Origin: Deltaproteobacteria bacterium
Lineage (GTDB): Bacteria > Bdellovibrionota_C > UBA2361 > OMII01
Direction: 5' to 3'
DNA: 10,018 bases
Assembly: GCA_023262305.1 (NCBI GenBank)
Contig: JALRCK010000053.1
Location: forward strand, 1 to 10,018
The notes under the pieces were generated by a model, which did no database searches, was not told the DNA's origin, and saw only the letters and a list, made by a program, of their open reading frames with translations. Position numbers and translations under genes: made by a program. Position 1 is the first letter of the stretch, and every line of letters begins with the position of its first letter. Below are positions 1 to 7,400 of the stretch, piece after piece.

Positions 1-1080
1 AACCTCATTCCGTATGCTCCTCCGGCGTTCGAGCGCGTTCTGGCGTATCACTATCAAGCCCTGAACTATCTTATGCTTAATAATATTGAGGACGCCGGTG
101 TCGAGGTACGCCGAGCAAACGCCGCCCAAGAGCGCGCGCTCAAAGACCATGAAGATGAAGTTATCGACGCGGAGGAAGAGGCAAAGAAGAACGATATGGA
201 GACCAGACCTTTTGCGAAAAAGATCGACTCCATGCTCGGAAGCTCCAAAGCCGTCGCTGCCCAGGTCAAGAACTCCTTCCAAAACGCATACACATTTTAC
301 CTCTCTGCAGTTGTGCATGAGTTGCTGGGAGAACCAAATGACGCATACATCGACTACAAAAAAGCTCTGGAGATAGCGCCTTCCAACGTAACGATTCAAC
401 GGGACGTAGCACGCCTGGCGAAGTCCCTCAGCATGACAGATGACATCGGGGAATTTTCGAAACGATTCCCATCTGTTTTCAAATCAGCCAAGATGCTCTC
501 TCAAAGCGATAGTGAGGTTATCGTCCTCTTTGAGGATGGAATTATTCCCGGAAAAACAGCAGTGTCCTTCCCTATTCCCATACCGATTCCAAGCGCCCCC
601 GGACTCACGTCGCTCGCAATCCCAATCTACAAAACCTCTAAGTCACCCGTGTCCCCCCTCTCCGTCTCACAAGGTGGAGCCTCCTTAGGACGCACTGAAC
701 GGATCTGCGCAATGGATGCTCTTGCTGTAAAAGCGTACGAAGAGAGCGCCGTTGCCATGATCATTCGGCAGATCGTCCGAGCCTCTATCAAAGGTGCCGC
801 ATCAGCACTCGCTTCAAAACACGGCGGAATCCTCGCAGGCGGAGCCGTCGCAGTATACAACGTACTGTCAGAGGTCGCTGACACCCGCAGCTGGCGAAGC
901 CTCCCTCAAAACGCACAAGTCTTTCGAGGAAGAATATCTTCAGGAGCACGGATCGACTTCGTTCACGGTGCCTCCGGCGCGCGCGGCTCGGTGACAGCCC
1001 CATCCGGTAGCGGCAAAAAGATGATCGTGAGAGTAACTCGCCTCTACTCCAAACTCTTCATACAGAGCGTATCCTTCTAG
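1..1080 (+). CDS. COG3014-family TPR protein, 5' partial
   Basis: The reading frame is open from the first base of the window, so the N-terminus (probably with a lipoprotein signal) lies outside it; 359 residues are visible before a TAG stop. An internal ATG at base 73 could be taken as the start, but the 24 codons before it (including FERVLAYHYQALNYL) read as conserved protein, so I treat the gene as truncated by the window edge. In the visible part, residues 10-35 form a helix with VEVRRAN, residues ~50-65 are an acidic Glu/Lys helix, residues ~95-130 look like a tetratricopeptide repeat (YLSAVVHELLGEPNDAY), residues 190-200 hold a Pro-Ile run, and residues 294-304 hold DTRSWRSLPQN. These match my memory of the uncharacterised COG3014 family, which in some proteobacteria sits near LpoB-like cell-wall lipoproteins. 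Function is unknown. It ends 44 bases from the convergent phhA stop. Confidence 0.75.
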   Translation, partial: NLIPYAPPAFERVLAYHYQALNYLMLNNIEDAGVEVRRANAAQERALKDHEDEVIDAEEEAKKNDMETRPFAKKIDSMLGSSKAVAAQVKNSFQNAYTFYLSAVVHELLGEPNDAYIDYKKALEIAPSNVTIQRDVARLAKSLSMTDDIGEFSKRFPSVFKSAKMLSQSDSEVIVLFEDGIIPGKTAVSFPIPIPIPSAPGLTSLAIPIYKTSKSPVSPLSVSQGGASLGRTERICAMDALAVKAYEESAVAMIIRQIVRASIKGAASALASKHGGILAGGAVAVYNVLSEVADTRSWRSLPQNAQVFRGRISSGARIDFVHGASGARGSVTAPSGSGKKMIVRVTRLYSKLFIQSVSF

Positions 1081-1124
1081 CGCACGAGAGATAGCAGCTG
1101 TGCGGATTCCGTTCGTTGCTGAAA

Positions 1125-2009
1125 TTACTTGAGCTTCGTCTTCGTTGCAGGAAAGCTCTTCCAATACTCCCCCGTCCCCTGTCGCAAAACCTTGTCCGAG
1201 TCCGTCACCTCGAATGGAGTGAGCGTGGGCTTGTTTCGACACACCTCGTAGAGCGGAACGAAGGGACGCTCAATGCACTCCTTAAACAGCGCATCAAAGC
1301 TGTCGATCGTAAAATAGGACGCCTGGAAATCATCGATGTAGTACCCAGTGCGAAGCACACGCTCGAGCTCAAACTGCAAGAAATTCGGCGAAGGATCCTG
1401 CATCACATATTTTGCTTCACCGTATGAGGACATAATCCCCGCGCCGTAAGCCTTAATGTCACCCTTGTCCTTAATCAGCCCGAACTCAATCGTGTACCAA
1501 TTCAGGCGCGCAAGAAACTTCACCCCTTTGTGGTCCATCGCGGTGAGCCCTGCCCTTCCGTATTCCTGCATGTATGCCGCGTATGCCGGATGTGTCAGCA
1601 GAGGCACGTGTCCGAAGACATCATGAAAGATGTCGGGTTCCTCAAGATAGTCGAGCTGCTCGGGAGTTCGAATGAACGTCCCCGCAGGAAACTGCTTATT
1701 GGCGAGCATCGTGAAAAACGGTCGAGACGCAATGAGACCCGGCACCGCGATAACCTCCCATCCCGTGGCGGCGCGGAGGTTTCTATTCATCTTCTCAAAG
1801 TCTGGAACGGTCTCAGCAACAAGACCGAGGGTTTTGAGCCCAGCGAAGTATTCCGAGCAGACATGCCCCTTGAGAGTAGCTATCTGACGGTTGAAGAGGG
1901 TCTCCCACGTTTTGTGGTCTTGAGCGGAGTACGCGCTCCAGTTTTGCTCAATTTGGCACTCTTGAACGGTTTGCGCGTCGAGGACTGCGTGGGTTTTACC
2001 CTCTTCCAT
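1125..2009 (-). CDS. phhA: Phenylalanine-4-hydroxylase, bacterial type
   Basis: A 294-residue aromatic amino acid hydroxylase. The family converts L-phenylalanine to L-tyrosine in the cytoplasm using O2, a tetrahydropterin cofactor and non-haem iron. The iron-binding facial triad is visible: H129 and H134 in PDIFHDVFGHVPLL, and E175 in WYTIEFGL. The spacings of 5 and 41 residues equal those I recall for the Chromobacterium violaceum enzyme. The length is that of the compact bacterial enzyme; there is no N-terminal ACT regulatory domain as in animals. The ATG start is supported by AAAGG nine bases upstream (2019-2023) and a TATAAT box about 54 bases upstream. The tapT gene lies 155 bases upstream on the same strand and a COG3014 gene converges from the other side. 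No pterin carbinolamine dehydratase (phhB) or tyrosine-catabolism gene is in the window, so whether it serves Tyr supply or Phe breakdown cannot be decided. The family assignment is secure. Confidence 0.96.
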   Translation of the reverse strand: MEEGKTHAVLDAQTVQECQIEQNWSAYSAQDHKTWETLFNRQIATLKGHVCSEYFAGLKTLGLVAETVPDFEKMNRNLRAATGWEVIAVPGLIASRPFFTMLANKQFPAGTFIRTPEQLDYLEEPDIFHDVFGHVPLLTHPAYAAYMQEYGRAGLTAMDHKGVKFLARLNWYTIEFGLIKDKGDIKAYGAGIMSSYGEAKYVMQDPSPNFLQFELERVLRTGYYIDDFQASYFTIDSFDALFKECIERPFVPLYEVCRNKPTLTPFEVTDSDKVLRQGTGEYWKSFPATKTKLK

Positions 2010-2018
2010 AAGCCTTCG

Positions 2019-2023
2019 CCTTT
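2019..2023 (-). promoter_or_regulatory. Ribosome binding site of phhA
   Basis: On the minus strand this reads AAAGG, nine bases before the ATG at 2009. A second AAGG-like stretch nearer the ATG (GAAGG) is only three bases away and is too close to serve. Confidence 0.5.
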
Positions 2024-2062
2024 AGAAAACCTGATTGCTAAGCCATTGATGCACTTTCGGAG

Positions 2063-2068
2063 ATTATA
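2063..2068 (-). promoter_or_regulatory. Candidate -10 box for phhA
   Basis: The minus strand reads TATAAT, a perfect sigma-70 -10 hexamer, about 54 bases before the phhA ATG, implying a leader of roughly 45-50 bases. No convincing -35 hexamer sits 16-18 bases upstream (the region reads AGGAAG), so this would be a weak or activator-dependent promoter. It lies in the 155-base gap after tapT, where a separate promoter for phhA makes sense. Confidence 0.45.
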
Positions 2069-2103
2069 TCATCTGATGAGACGCCCTTCCTATAAGGTTC
2101 TTA

Positions 2104-2118
2104 CGGGCTGCAGGCCCG
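2104..2118. other. Small GC-rich hairpin between tapT and phhA
   Basis: CGGGC and GCCCG flank a five-base loop, giving a 5-bp GC-rich stem in the gap between tapT and phhA. It could pause or terminate transcription leaving tapT, but no run of T follows on either strand, so it is not a classical intrinsic terminator. It may be chance. Confidence 0.22.
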
Positions 2119-2164
2119 CCCCCTTCAACACAGGATAATGAGTTGGTTTTATTGTTTAATCGCC

Positions 2165-2878
2165 TTACCGTCGCCGCCGGCGCCAATCCCTTCGGGCAGC
2201 ACCCCGTCCAGTGCCAGGCGGACGATTCTTTTTCAATCGACCGATCAGCTCGGCGAGAGGCTTGTCGAGCGTTGGCTGAATATCGTCTCGCCGCTCAAGA
2301 GCCTGGAGAACCTCTCCAACAGTTTCAACCGTTGAGAGACAACCGTGGCGGGGCTCTTTTCGAATCTGATCATACAGGGACCGGCGAGAAGAACGAATCA
2401 CGATGCGCGGCAACTTCAGCAACCAAGCATTTCGCCACCACAGAGTCTTCGCTTGGCTCCACGTTCCATCGAGCACCACGATCCCCTCAAGCTCACGCAA
2501 GACCTTATCCTGGTCATCACGTGGATCGCCCTTCTTATCAACCACAAAGAGCGCGCGATCCTTCGGCAGATCCTCAACCCGCACACTTCCCAAGTAGAGC
2601 ACCCCCCACCGGCGATTCTCGACATCCTCGCGCCCGATCGCTTTCTTGAAGTTTGGCCACGATAATCCAGTGCGAAGCACCGTGCCGGGAAAAGACGCCT
2701 TAAGTATAGGAGCCGTTCCGATGTCAACACCCGGCTCTTGCGGATGCTGCAGAACCAAGATCTTGGTCTTAGCCTTAATTGGCGTAGTGTGTTCACACAC
2801 ACAGTATGGAAACACCCGCCCACACATCTCGCATGGCACAGGCTCAGGAGTAAGATGGGAGGTATCGTTCGGTTCCAT
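2165..2878 (-). CDS. tapT: tRNA-uridine aminocarboxypropyltransferase (DTW domain)
   Basis: A 237-residue DTW-domain protein. Characterised members (E. coli TapT, formerly YfiP) transfer the 3-amino-3-carboxypropyl group of S-adenosylmethionine to a tRNA uridine, making acp3U. Visible marks are four N-terminal cysteines (C16, C19, C26, C28; CEMCGRVFPYCVC), likely a zinc knuckle; QHPQE at 44-48; the namesake motif as LDGTWSQAK around 136-144; and CLSTVETVG at 180-188, where the family has a conserved CLST-E. The namesake triad appears as D-G-T-W rather than D-T-W, as is common. The C-terminus ends in a very basic tail (RRDWRRRRR), which could add RNA affinity. The ATG at 2878 has no clear Shine-Dalgarno sequence (CAATCTCAC precedes it). 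It lies 41 bases downstream of nadK, probably in the same transcript, so coupling or leaderless-like initiation may apply. The family call is firm; the exact tRNA target position is inferred. Confidence 0.9.
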   Translation of the reverse strand: MEPNDTSHLTPEPVPCEMCGRVFPYCVCEHTTPIKAKTKILVLQHPQEPGVDIGTAPILKASFPGTVLRTGLSWPNFKKAIGREDVENRRWGVLYLGSVRVEDLPKDRALFVVDKKGDPRDDQDKVLRELEGIVVLDGTWSQAKTLWWRNAWLLKLPRIVIRSSRRSLYDQIRKEPRHGCLSTVETVGEVLQALERRDDIQPTLDKPLAELIGRLKKNRPPGTGRGAARRDWRRRRR

Positions 2879-2919
2879 GTGAGATTGAACTACGTCTAGT
2901 CGAGCCGTCGCGCGAGAGG

Positions 2920-3792
2920 CTAGTCAGCTTTATTTGGCACTCCCCAGTTGAGCTTCGTGCGCAAGATATCAAAGTAGCTCTTGTCAGGTGAGATTACGAA
3001 CCTAACGGTTTGCTTCGCTTGAGTGATCCTCACGAAGTCCCCGGATTTGAGCTGTTGAGAGACCTGTCCATCGATTGTGACCCATGCATCCTCCTTGAAA
3101 TGCGGAAGCTTCACGCCCACCGTGCTCGACCCCGGAAGAATGAGAGGCCGATTCGTAAGCGAGTGCGGACACACTGGGGTAACCAAGAAGACACTCAAAG
3201 ACGGATGAGCAATCGATCCGCCAGCAGCAAGAGAGTACGCTGTCGACCCGGTCGGCGTTGCAATAATAATTCCATCCGCACGGATGCGCGCAACATCATG
3301 CTCATTCACAGAGAGATCCAACTCAGGCAATGGCGAACGAGCGCCCTTCTGCACAACCGCATCGTTAACAGCCTGAGACTCGAAAATCACTGAACCATCC
3401 CGAATCACCTGAACGAAGAGCAGCACTCGCTCAGCTGAGGTTACCTTGTTTTCCAGAGCCTGCTCCAGAACCGAGAAGAGCTCCTGAGGTCGAACCTCCG
3501 TGAGAAATCCGAGGTTCCCGAAGTTTACTCCGACAAAGAGAGGGGAACGCCCCCGCACATAGCGGGCGGCTCCGATCAAAGTTCCATCTCCACCTAAGGT
3601 AACTATCGGATCAGCTCGCTCTACAATCTCACGATGAGAGAGCCCAGAAGAGCCGAGACTCAGGGACTTCGCCGCCTGCGCGTCAACGTCAAGTTCGAGC
3701 TTGCGCTCCTTGCACCACTCGACAAGCTCCTTAGCGAGATCAACCGCCTTCTTATTTCCCGCCCTGACGACTAAACCTACTCTTCGCGACAT
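2920..3792 (-). CDS. nadK: NAD kinase
   Basis: A 290-residue ATP/polyphosphate-type NAD kinase, which phosphorylates NAD to NADP in the cytoplasm and so sets the NADPH pool. The GGDGT catalytic motif is at 67-71 with the essential Asp at 69. VNFGNLGFLTE follows at 89-99, the NAD-binding N-D pair is in AVNDAV (141-146), the glycine-rich TGSTAYSLAAGG motif is at 181-192, PVCPHSLTNRPL is at 206-217, and DGQ is at 241-243. Length and motif order are typical and complete. The ATG start is followed directly by the usual first strand (RRVGLVVR). The stop of the upstream lipoprotein-like gene is only three bases away and the Shine-Dalgarno sequence GAAGGG (3803-3808) lies inside that gene, so translation is probably coupled. 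tapT follows after 41 bases. The assignment is secure. Confidence 0.96.
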   Translation of the reverse strand: MSRRVGLVVRAGNKKAVDLAKELVEWCKERKLELDVDAQAAKSLSLGSSGLSHREIVERADPIVTLGGDGTLIGAARYVRGRSPLFVGVNFGNLGFLTEVRPQELFSVLEQALENKVTSAERVLLFVQVIRDGSVIFESQAVNDAVVQKGARSPLPELDLSVNEHDVARIRADGIIIATPTGSTAYSLAAGGSIAHPSLSVFLVTPVCPHSLTNRPLILPGSSTVGVKLPHFKEDAWVTIDGQVSQQLKSGDFVRITQAKQTVRFVISPDKSYFDILRTKLNWGVPNKAD

Positions 3793-3795
3793 CTC

Positions 3796-4326
3796 TTAAT
3801 TACCCTTCATTTGCGCCCGATCAGCGGGAGGAGACTCCTCCGCAAGCACGTTACGCAGCCGCTCATCCGCCACCTCTTGGCTCCGGTACTCTCGCCCGGC
3901 AGCAGCAGCGGCAACTCTTCCCGGTCCAGATACTACTGTATCGTAGCCATTTGACCACGCCTTTCCTGCATCCTCCGGTAAAAGAGATGAAACCGTCACC
4001 GGCTGGTAGCCACTGAGTGAAAGCGCCGTATTACCAAGAAGATACACCAAAAAAGGGGGAAACACGATAACCGCGCCAAGATTAACGGCGGCGTCCCCAA
4101 GACCCGGACCATAGACAAAATTACTACCAACCTCACCCAAAACAGCCTTAGCCTTCTCAGATGACATCGGTTGAGATACGGCCGACATCTCATCGACCTG
4201 AGACTTCGGCTTCTCCTTGATCACTCCGCACCCCGCATGAGAGACGACCATCGAGAGCACTATGAATTGACGTGCCAACAGAGAGCGCCACAAAGACGAT
4301 GAATATGAAGAGTAGCCGGAAGTCAT
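3796..4326 (-). CDS. Small lipoprotein-like or secreted protein of unknown function
   Basis: I do not recognise the family. The frame extends to a TTG at 4380, but I chose the ATG at 4326 (176 residues). From there the N-terminus is a plausible signal peptide: Arg at 14 and 19, a hydrophobic core (FIVLSMVV, about 21-28), then SHAGC with the Cys at 33, resembling a lipobox. The residue at -3 is His, which is atypical, so lipidation is uncertain. After the Cys comes a polar linker rich in Ser, Lys and Glu, then a strongly hydrophobic stretch at about 78-105 (VNLGAVIVFPPFLVYLLG) that could be a membrane segment, then an Ala/Arg/Glu-rich C-terminus. Neither start has a clear Shine-Dalgarno sequence. 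A weak promoter candidate overlaps the TTG start, which favours 4326. nadK begins three bases after the stop, so the two are probably co-translated. It may be an envelope protein; function is unknown. Confidence 0.6.
   Translation of the reverse strand: MTSGYSSYSSSLWRSLLARQFIVLSMVVSHAGCGVIKEKPKSQVDEMSAVSQPMSSEKAKAVLGEVGSNFVYGPGLGDAAVNLGAVIVFPPFLVYLLGNTALSLSGYQPVTVSSLLPEDAGKAWSNGYDTVVSGPGRVAAAAAGREYRSQEVADERLRNVLAEESPPADRAQMKGN
3803..3808 (-). promoter_or_regulatory. Ribosome binding site of nadK, inside the upstream gene
   Basis: The minus strand reads GAAGGG, ten bases before the nadK ATG. It lies within the last codons of the upstream lipoprotein-like gene, which is a typical arrangement for translational coupling. 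Confidence 0.5.
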
Positions 4327-4351
4327 GAAATGAAAAGCTGTGGTAGCAGCC

Positions 4352-4380
4352 CTTATGTTGCACCACTCTGAGGAACTCAA
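4352..4380 (-). promoter_or_regulatory. Candidate promoter for the lipoprotein-nadK-tapT unit
   Basis: On the minus strand TTGAGT (-35, four of six matches) is followed after 17 bases by CATAAG (-10, four of six matches). The predicted transcription start near 4345 would leave a leader of about 19 bases before the ATG at 4326. It lies in the 113-base gap after the repeat-protein gene. The match is modest and could be chance. Confidence 0.28.
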
Positions 4381-4439
4381 AAAGACACAATCCCGATACC
4401 TACGCGCCTACCTCCGTTTTTTCCGCTTACATACTGATA

Positions 4440-7400
4440 TTAAAGGGGACAGCGGTGATAAACCTGGGGATACTTGGCAAGCAATCTCGCCAATCGCCGC
4501 TTATCCCGCTTCGTCATATCCGAAATCTCCCCCAGAAGCCGCGGAGGCCTACGACCGACCATACGCTCAAAATAGTACTGCACCAGGGGTTGCGGGAACG
4601 GGATCACCTCACACTGCGGAGGGGGAGCCGCACAGTAGAAGACAGGGGGACCGATCCTTCGCAACCGACGGGTAATCATGTTCAGGAACCGCTCCCCACG
4701 CTCCCTGAAATCACGGCGCCACCGACGAGCCCTCTCCTGATCATCGGAGTATCCTCGCATGCGACCCACGACCCTATCGGCGACATCGTTGTAGCGCTTC
4801 ACAGCCGACTTAAAGTGATCACGAATCGGCTTGAGATCGCGCGAGGTGATCACCGAACAATCGCCCCCAGTTCCAGAGTCCGTACACACCGGCAACGGGA
4901 ATTGAAGCGGCACAAATCGACCAAAGAGCACCCACGCCCCACTATATCCCGCACCATCGTAGAAGGTATCGAGAGGCGTCAGGAATCCATTCAAGCCCGG
5001 TGCAAAGAGCGATTCAGGACCACCCTCTCCCACTGTCAGGAAGGTATTCATCCCACCCACCGGCACATCAAGACCCATCGACGAATAGTTTACATACCTC
5101 ATGAACACGCTTCGCTCGCCTCCAACCGAGACCTCACACTGCTCAGCATCACTCAGGTACGGGGCAACGAGCACCGAGGCCGCTATCGTGACCGGATTAA
5201 AGGCTTCAAGATCGAGCCCCGTACTCTCCACTGGCTCAAAGAGCACAGCAGAGATCCCCGACTCAATCCTGACCGGCGCTTTGCTCACAAAGTATTTGCT
5301 TACCTCACCCGCATCGTCCGTGACCTCTGACATTCCATTGATTACTAACGGCACCGCGGGGAGCGGAGTCTCATCTCGCTCGATTCTAATCGTTAGGAAT
5401 GACATCTGCGTTGTCGGGGTTGCAGTTGGAGTAGCCGTTGGCGTTTGAGTCGGTGTCCAGGTGGGCGTGTACGTCGGTGTAACCGTAGCGGTCGAGGTAG
5501 GAGTCACCGTCGGGGTAGTTGTTGGCGTTCTCGAGGGAGTCGCTGTTGGAGTAACGGTTGGAGTAACCGACGGTGAGTGCGTTGGAGTGACAGTTGGGGT
5601 CTCCGTCGGCGTATTCGTCACCGTCTCTGTCGGAGTGACCGTGGGCGTGATGGTCGGTGTGACCGTTGGCGTTGATGTCGGGGTTTCAGTTGGAGTTTCG
5701 GTTGCAGTTCCCGTAGGCGTTTGCGTTGGCGTCTCAGTGGGCGTTTCGGTTGCCGTTGCTGTTGGCGTCTCTGTTGGAGTGATAGTCGGCGTTTCAGTTG
5801 GAGTATTAGTCGGCGTATCTGTTGGCGTGTGAGTTGGGGTACTCGTCGGAGTGACCGTTGGTGTGTTGGTCGGGGTCTCTGTTGGAGTGGTAGTTGGTGT
5901 CTCGGTCGGGGTCTCGGTCGGAGTTTGTGTCGGTGTGTCGGTGGGCGTGATCGTCGGAGTTTCAGACGGAGTCTCCGTCGGGGTCTCCGTCGGAGTAACG
6001 GTAGGTGTGGCCGTTGGAGTATTTGTTGGCGTCTCTGTAGGGGTCTCCGTTGGAGTTTCAGTTGGTGTGTCAGTCGGGGTGATCGTTGGGCTCGCTGTTG
6101 GAGTTTGTGTTGGTGTCGTTGTTGGCGAGCTTGTTGCGGTCTCGGTTGGGGTAAGGGTTGGAGTCTCTGTCGGAGTTTCGGTCGGGGTACTTGTTGGAGT
6201 TTCAGTTGGAGTAACCGTTGGAGTCTCCGTCGGAGTAACGGTTGGAGTCTCTGTCGGCGTGTTGGTTGGGGTTTCGGTTGGAGTGACCGTGGAGGTCTCT
6301 GTTGGGGTTTCTGTCGGCGTAGATGTGGGAGTTTCGGTCGGAGTGATGGTAGGAGTCTCGGTTGGTGTCACCGTCGGAGTCTCTGTTGGAGTATTCGTAG
6401 GGGTCTCAGTTGGCGTTTCAGTCGGAGTATTTGTCGGTGTGTCCGTTGGCGTAGTGGTCGGCGTCTCCGTTGGAGTGTTTGTAGGAGTCTCCGTGGGTGT
6501 TTCTGTCGGCGTTTCGGTAGGTGTGCGCGTCGGCGTCACCGTGGGAGTCTCCGTTGGCGTATTCGTTGGAGTCTCGGTCGGAGTTTCGGTTGGTGTTTCG
6601 GTCGGAGTGTGCGTCGGTGTCTGAGTTGGCGTTTCAGTCGGCGTTACGGTAGGTGTGTGCGTCGGCGTTGCCGTGGCCGTGTTCGTCGGCGTCTCGGTTG
6701 GAGTGCTCGTTGGAGTGTCGGTCGGCGTTTCAGTTGGTGTACTGGTCGCTGTCTCGGTTGGTGTCTCAGTTGCAGTATTGGTTGGGGAGGCGGTGGCTGT
6801 CTCCGTCGGAGTAGTCGTAGAGGTCTCTGTCGGCGTTACAGTTGGAGTTGCAGAGGGCGTTTCTGTCGGAGTATTCGTGGGAGTTTCTGTTGGGGTATCT
6901 GTCGGGGTTTCAGTGGGAGTACTGGTTGGTGTCGCAGTGTCAATAAAAGCCAGTATCCCGAACTTAAATGTCGCGTAAGAGCCTCCTTCACCTGAATCTC
7001 CCCGAGTCATGGCTTGAACGTCCCGTGCACGTGGCGGAGCACGTCCCCTCTTCCGATATTTCATTCGTAATGATGGGCTATCATGAAGAATCGCTACACT
7101 CGCGAGAGCGGCTGCTCCGATCAGTGTCACAATCGGAGACGATGCGCGTTGGGAAGGATGGATAAAGCTTTCATCATCCTCTGGAGATCGAGGAGGACTA
7201 CCAATAGTTTGTCGAGCTTTTTCGGATTTCGCCCGGTTATCGCGCGCAACAAGAGTTTCACGGCGAACACGGGGATACGATGTAACTTCCTTGTCAGACG
7301 AGACGATCGCAAAAGAGAGGGGAAAAACATTTTGTGAAAAATAATTTGGCGGCGACTGGGCATTCGCTATAATCGTGAGAGGGACCGGAGGTTGTGCACG

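Noticed and set aside
1081..1104. Inverted repeat CGCAC...GTGCG between the convergent COG3014 and phhA genes, considered as a shared terminator
   Set aside because: The stem is only five pairs around a 14-base loop, with no T run on either side.
1530..2138. Plus-strand open frame of 202 codons opposite phhA
   Set aside because: It lies on the strand opposite phhA, whose protein carries all catalytic residues, and its translation shows no family features.
4327..4380. N-terminal extension of the lipoprotein-like protein from the TTG at 4380
   Set aside because: No ribosome site precedes the TTG, the extra 18 residues would put a polar stretch before the signal peptide, and a candidate promoter overlaps it.
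4455..5330. Plus-strand open frame of 291 codons opposite the C-terminal region of the repeat protein
   Set aside because: The minus-strand frame is continuous with the membrane and repeat regions and ends in a normal stop. The plus frame is His/Arg-rich with no recognisable motif and no ribosome site.
5461..6978. Long plus-strand open frames coding for Val-Gly-Val-Ser-type repeats
   Set aside because: They are the antisense reading of the Thr-Pro array; a TPTx repeat automatically gives an open VGVx frame on the other strand. They have no ribosome sites, and the minus-strand frame continues into non-repeat domains at both ends.
5721..6995. A 424-residue plus-strand frame rich in Arg, Trp, Cys and Ser
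   Set aside because: It is another phase of the same 12-base repeat, kept open by the repeat's restricted codons. The odd Arg/Trp/Cys composition is what frame-shifted repeat DNA gives.
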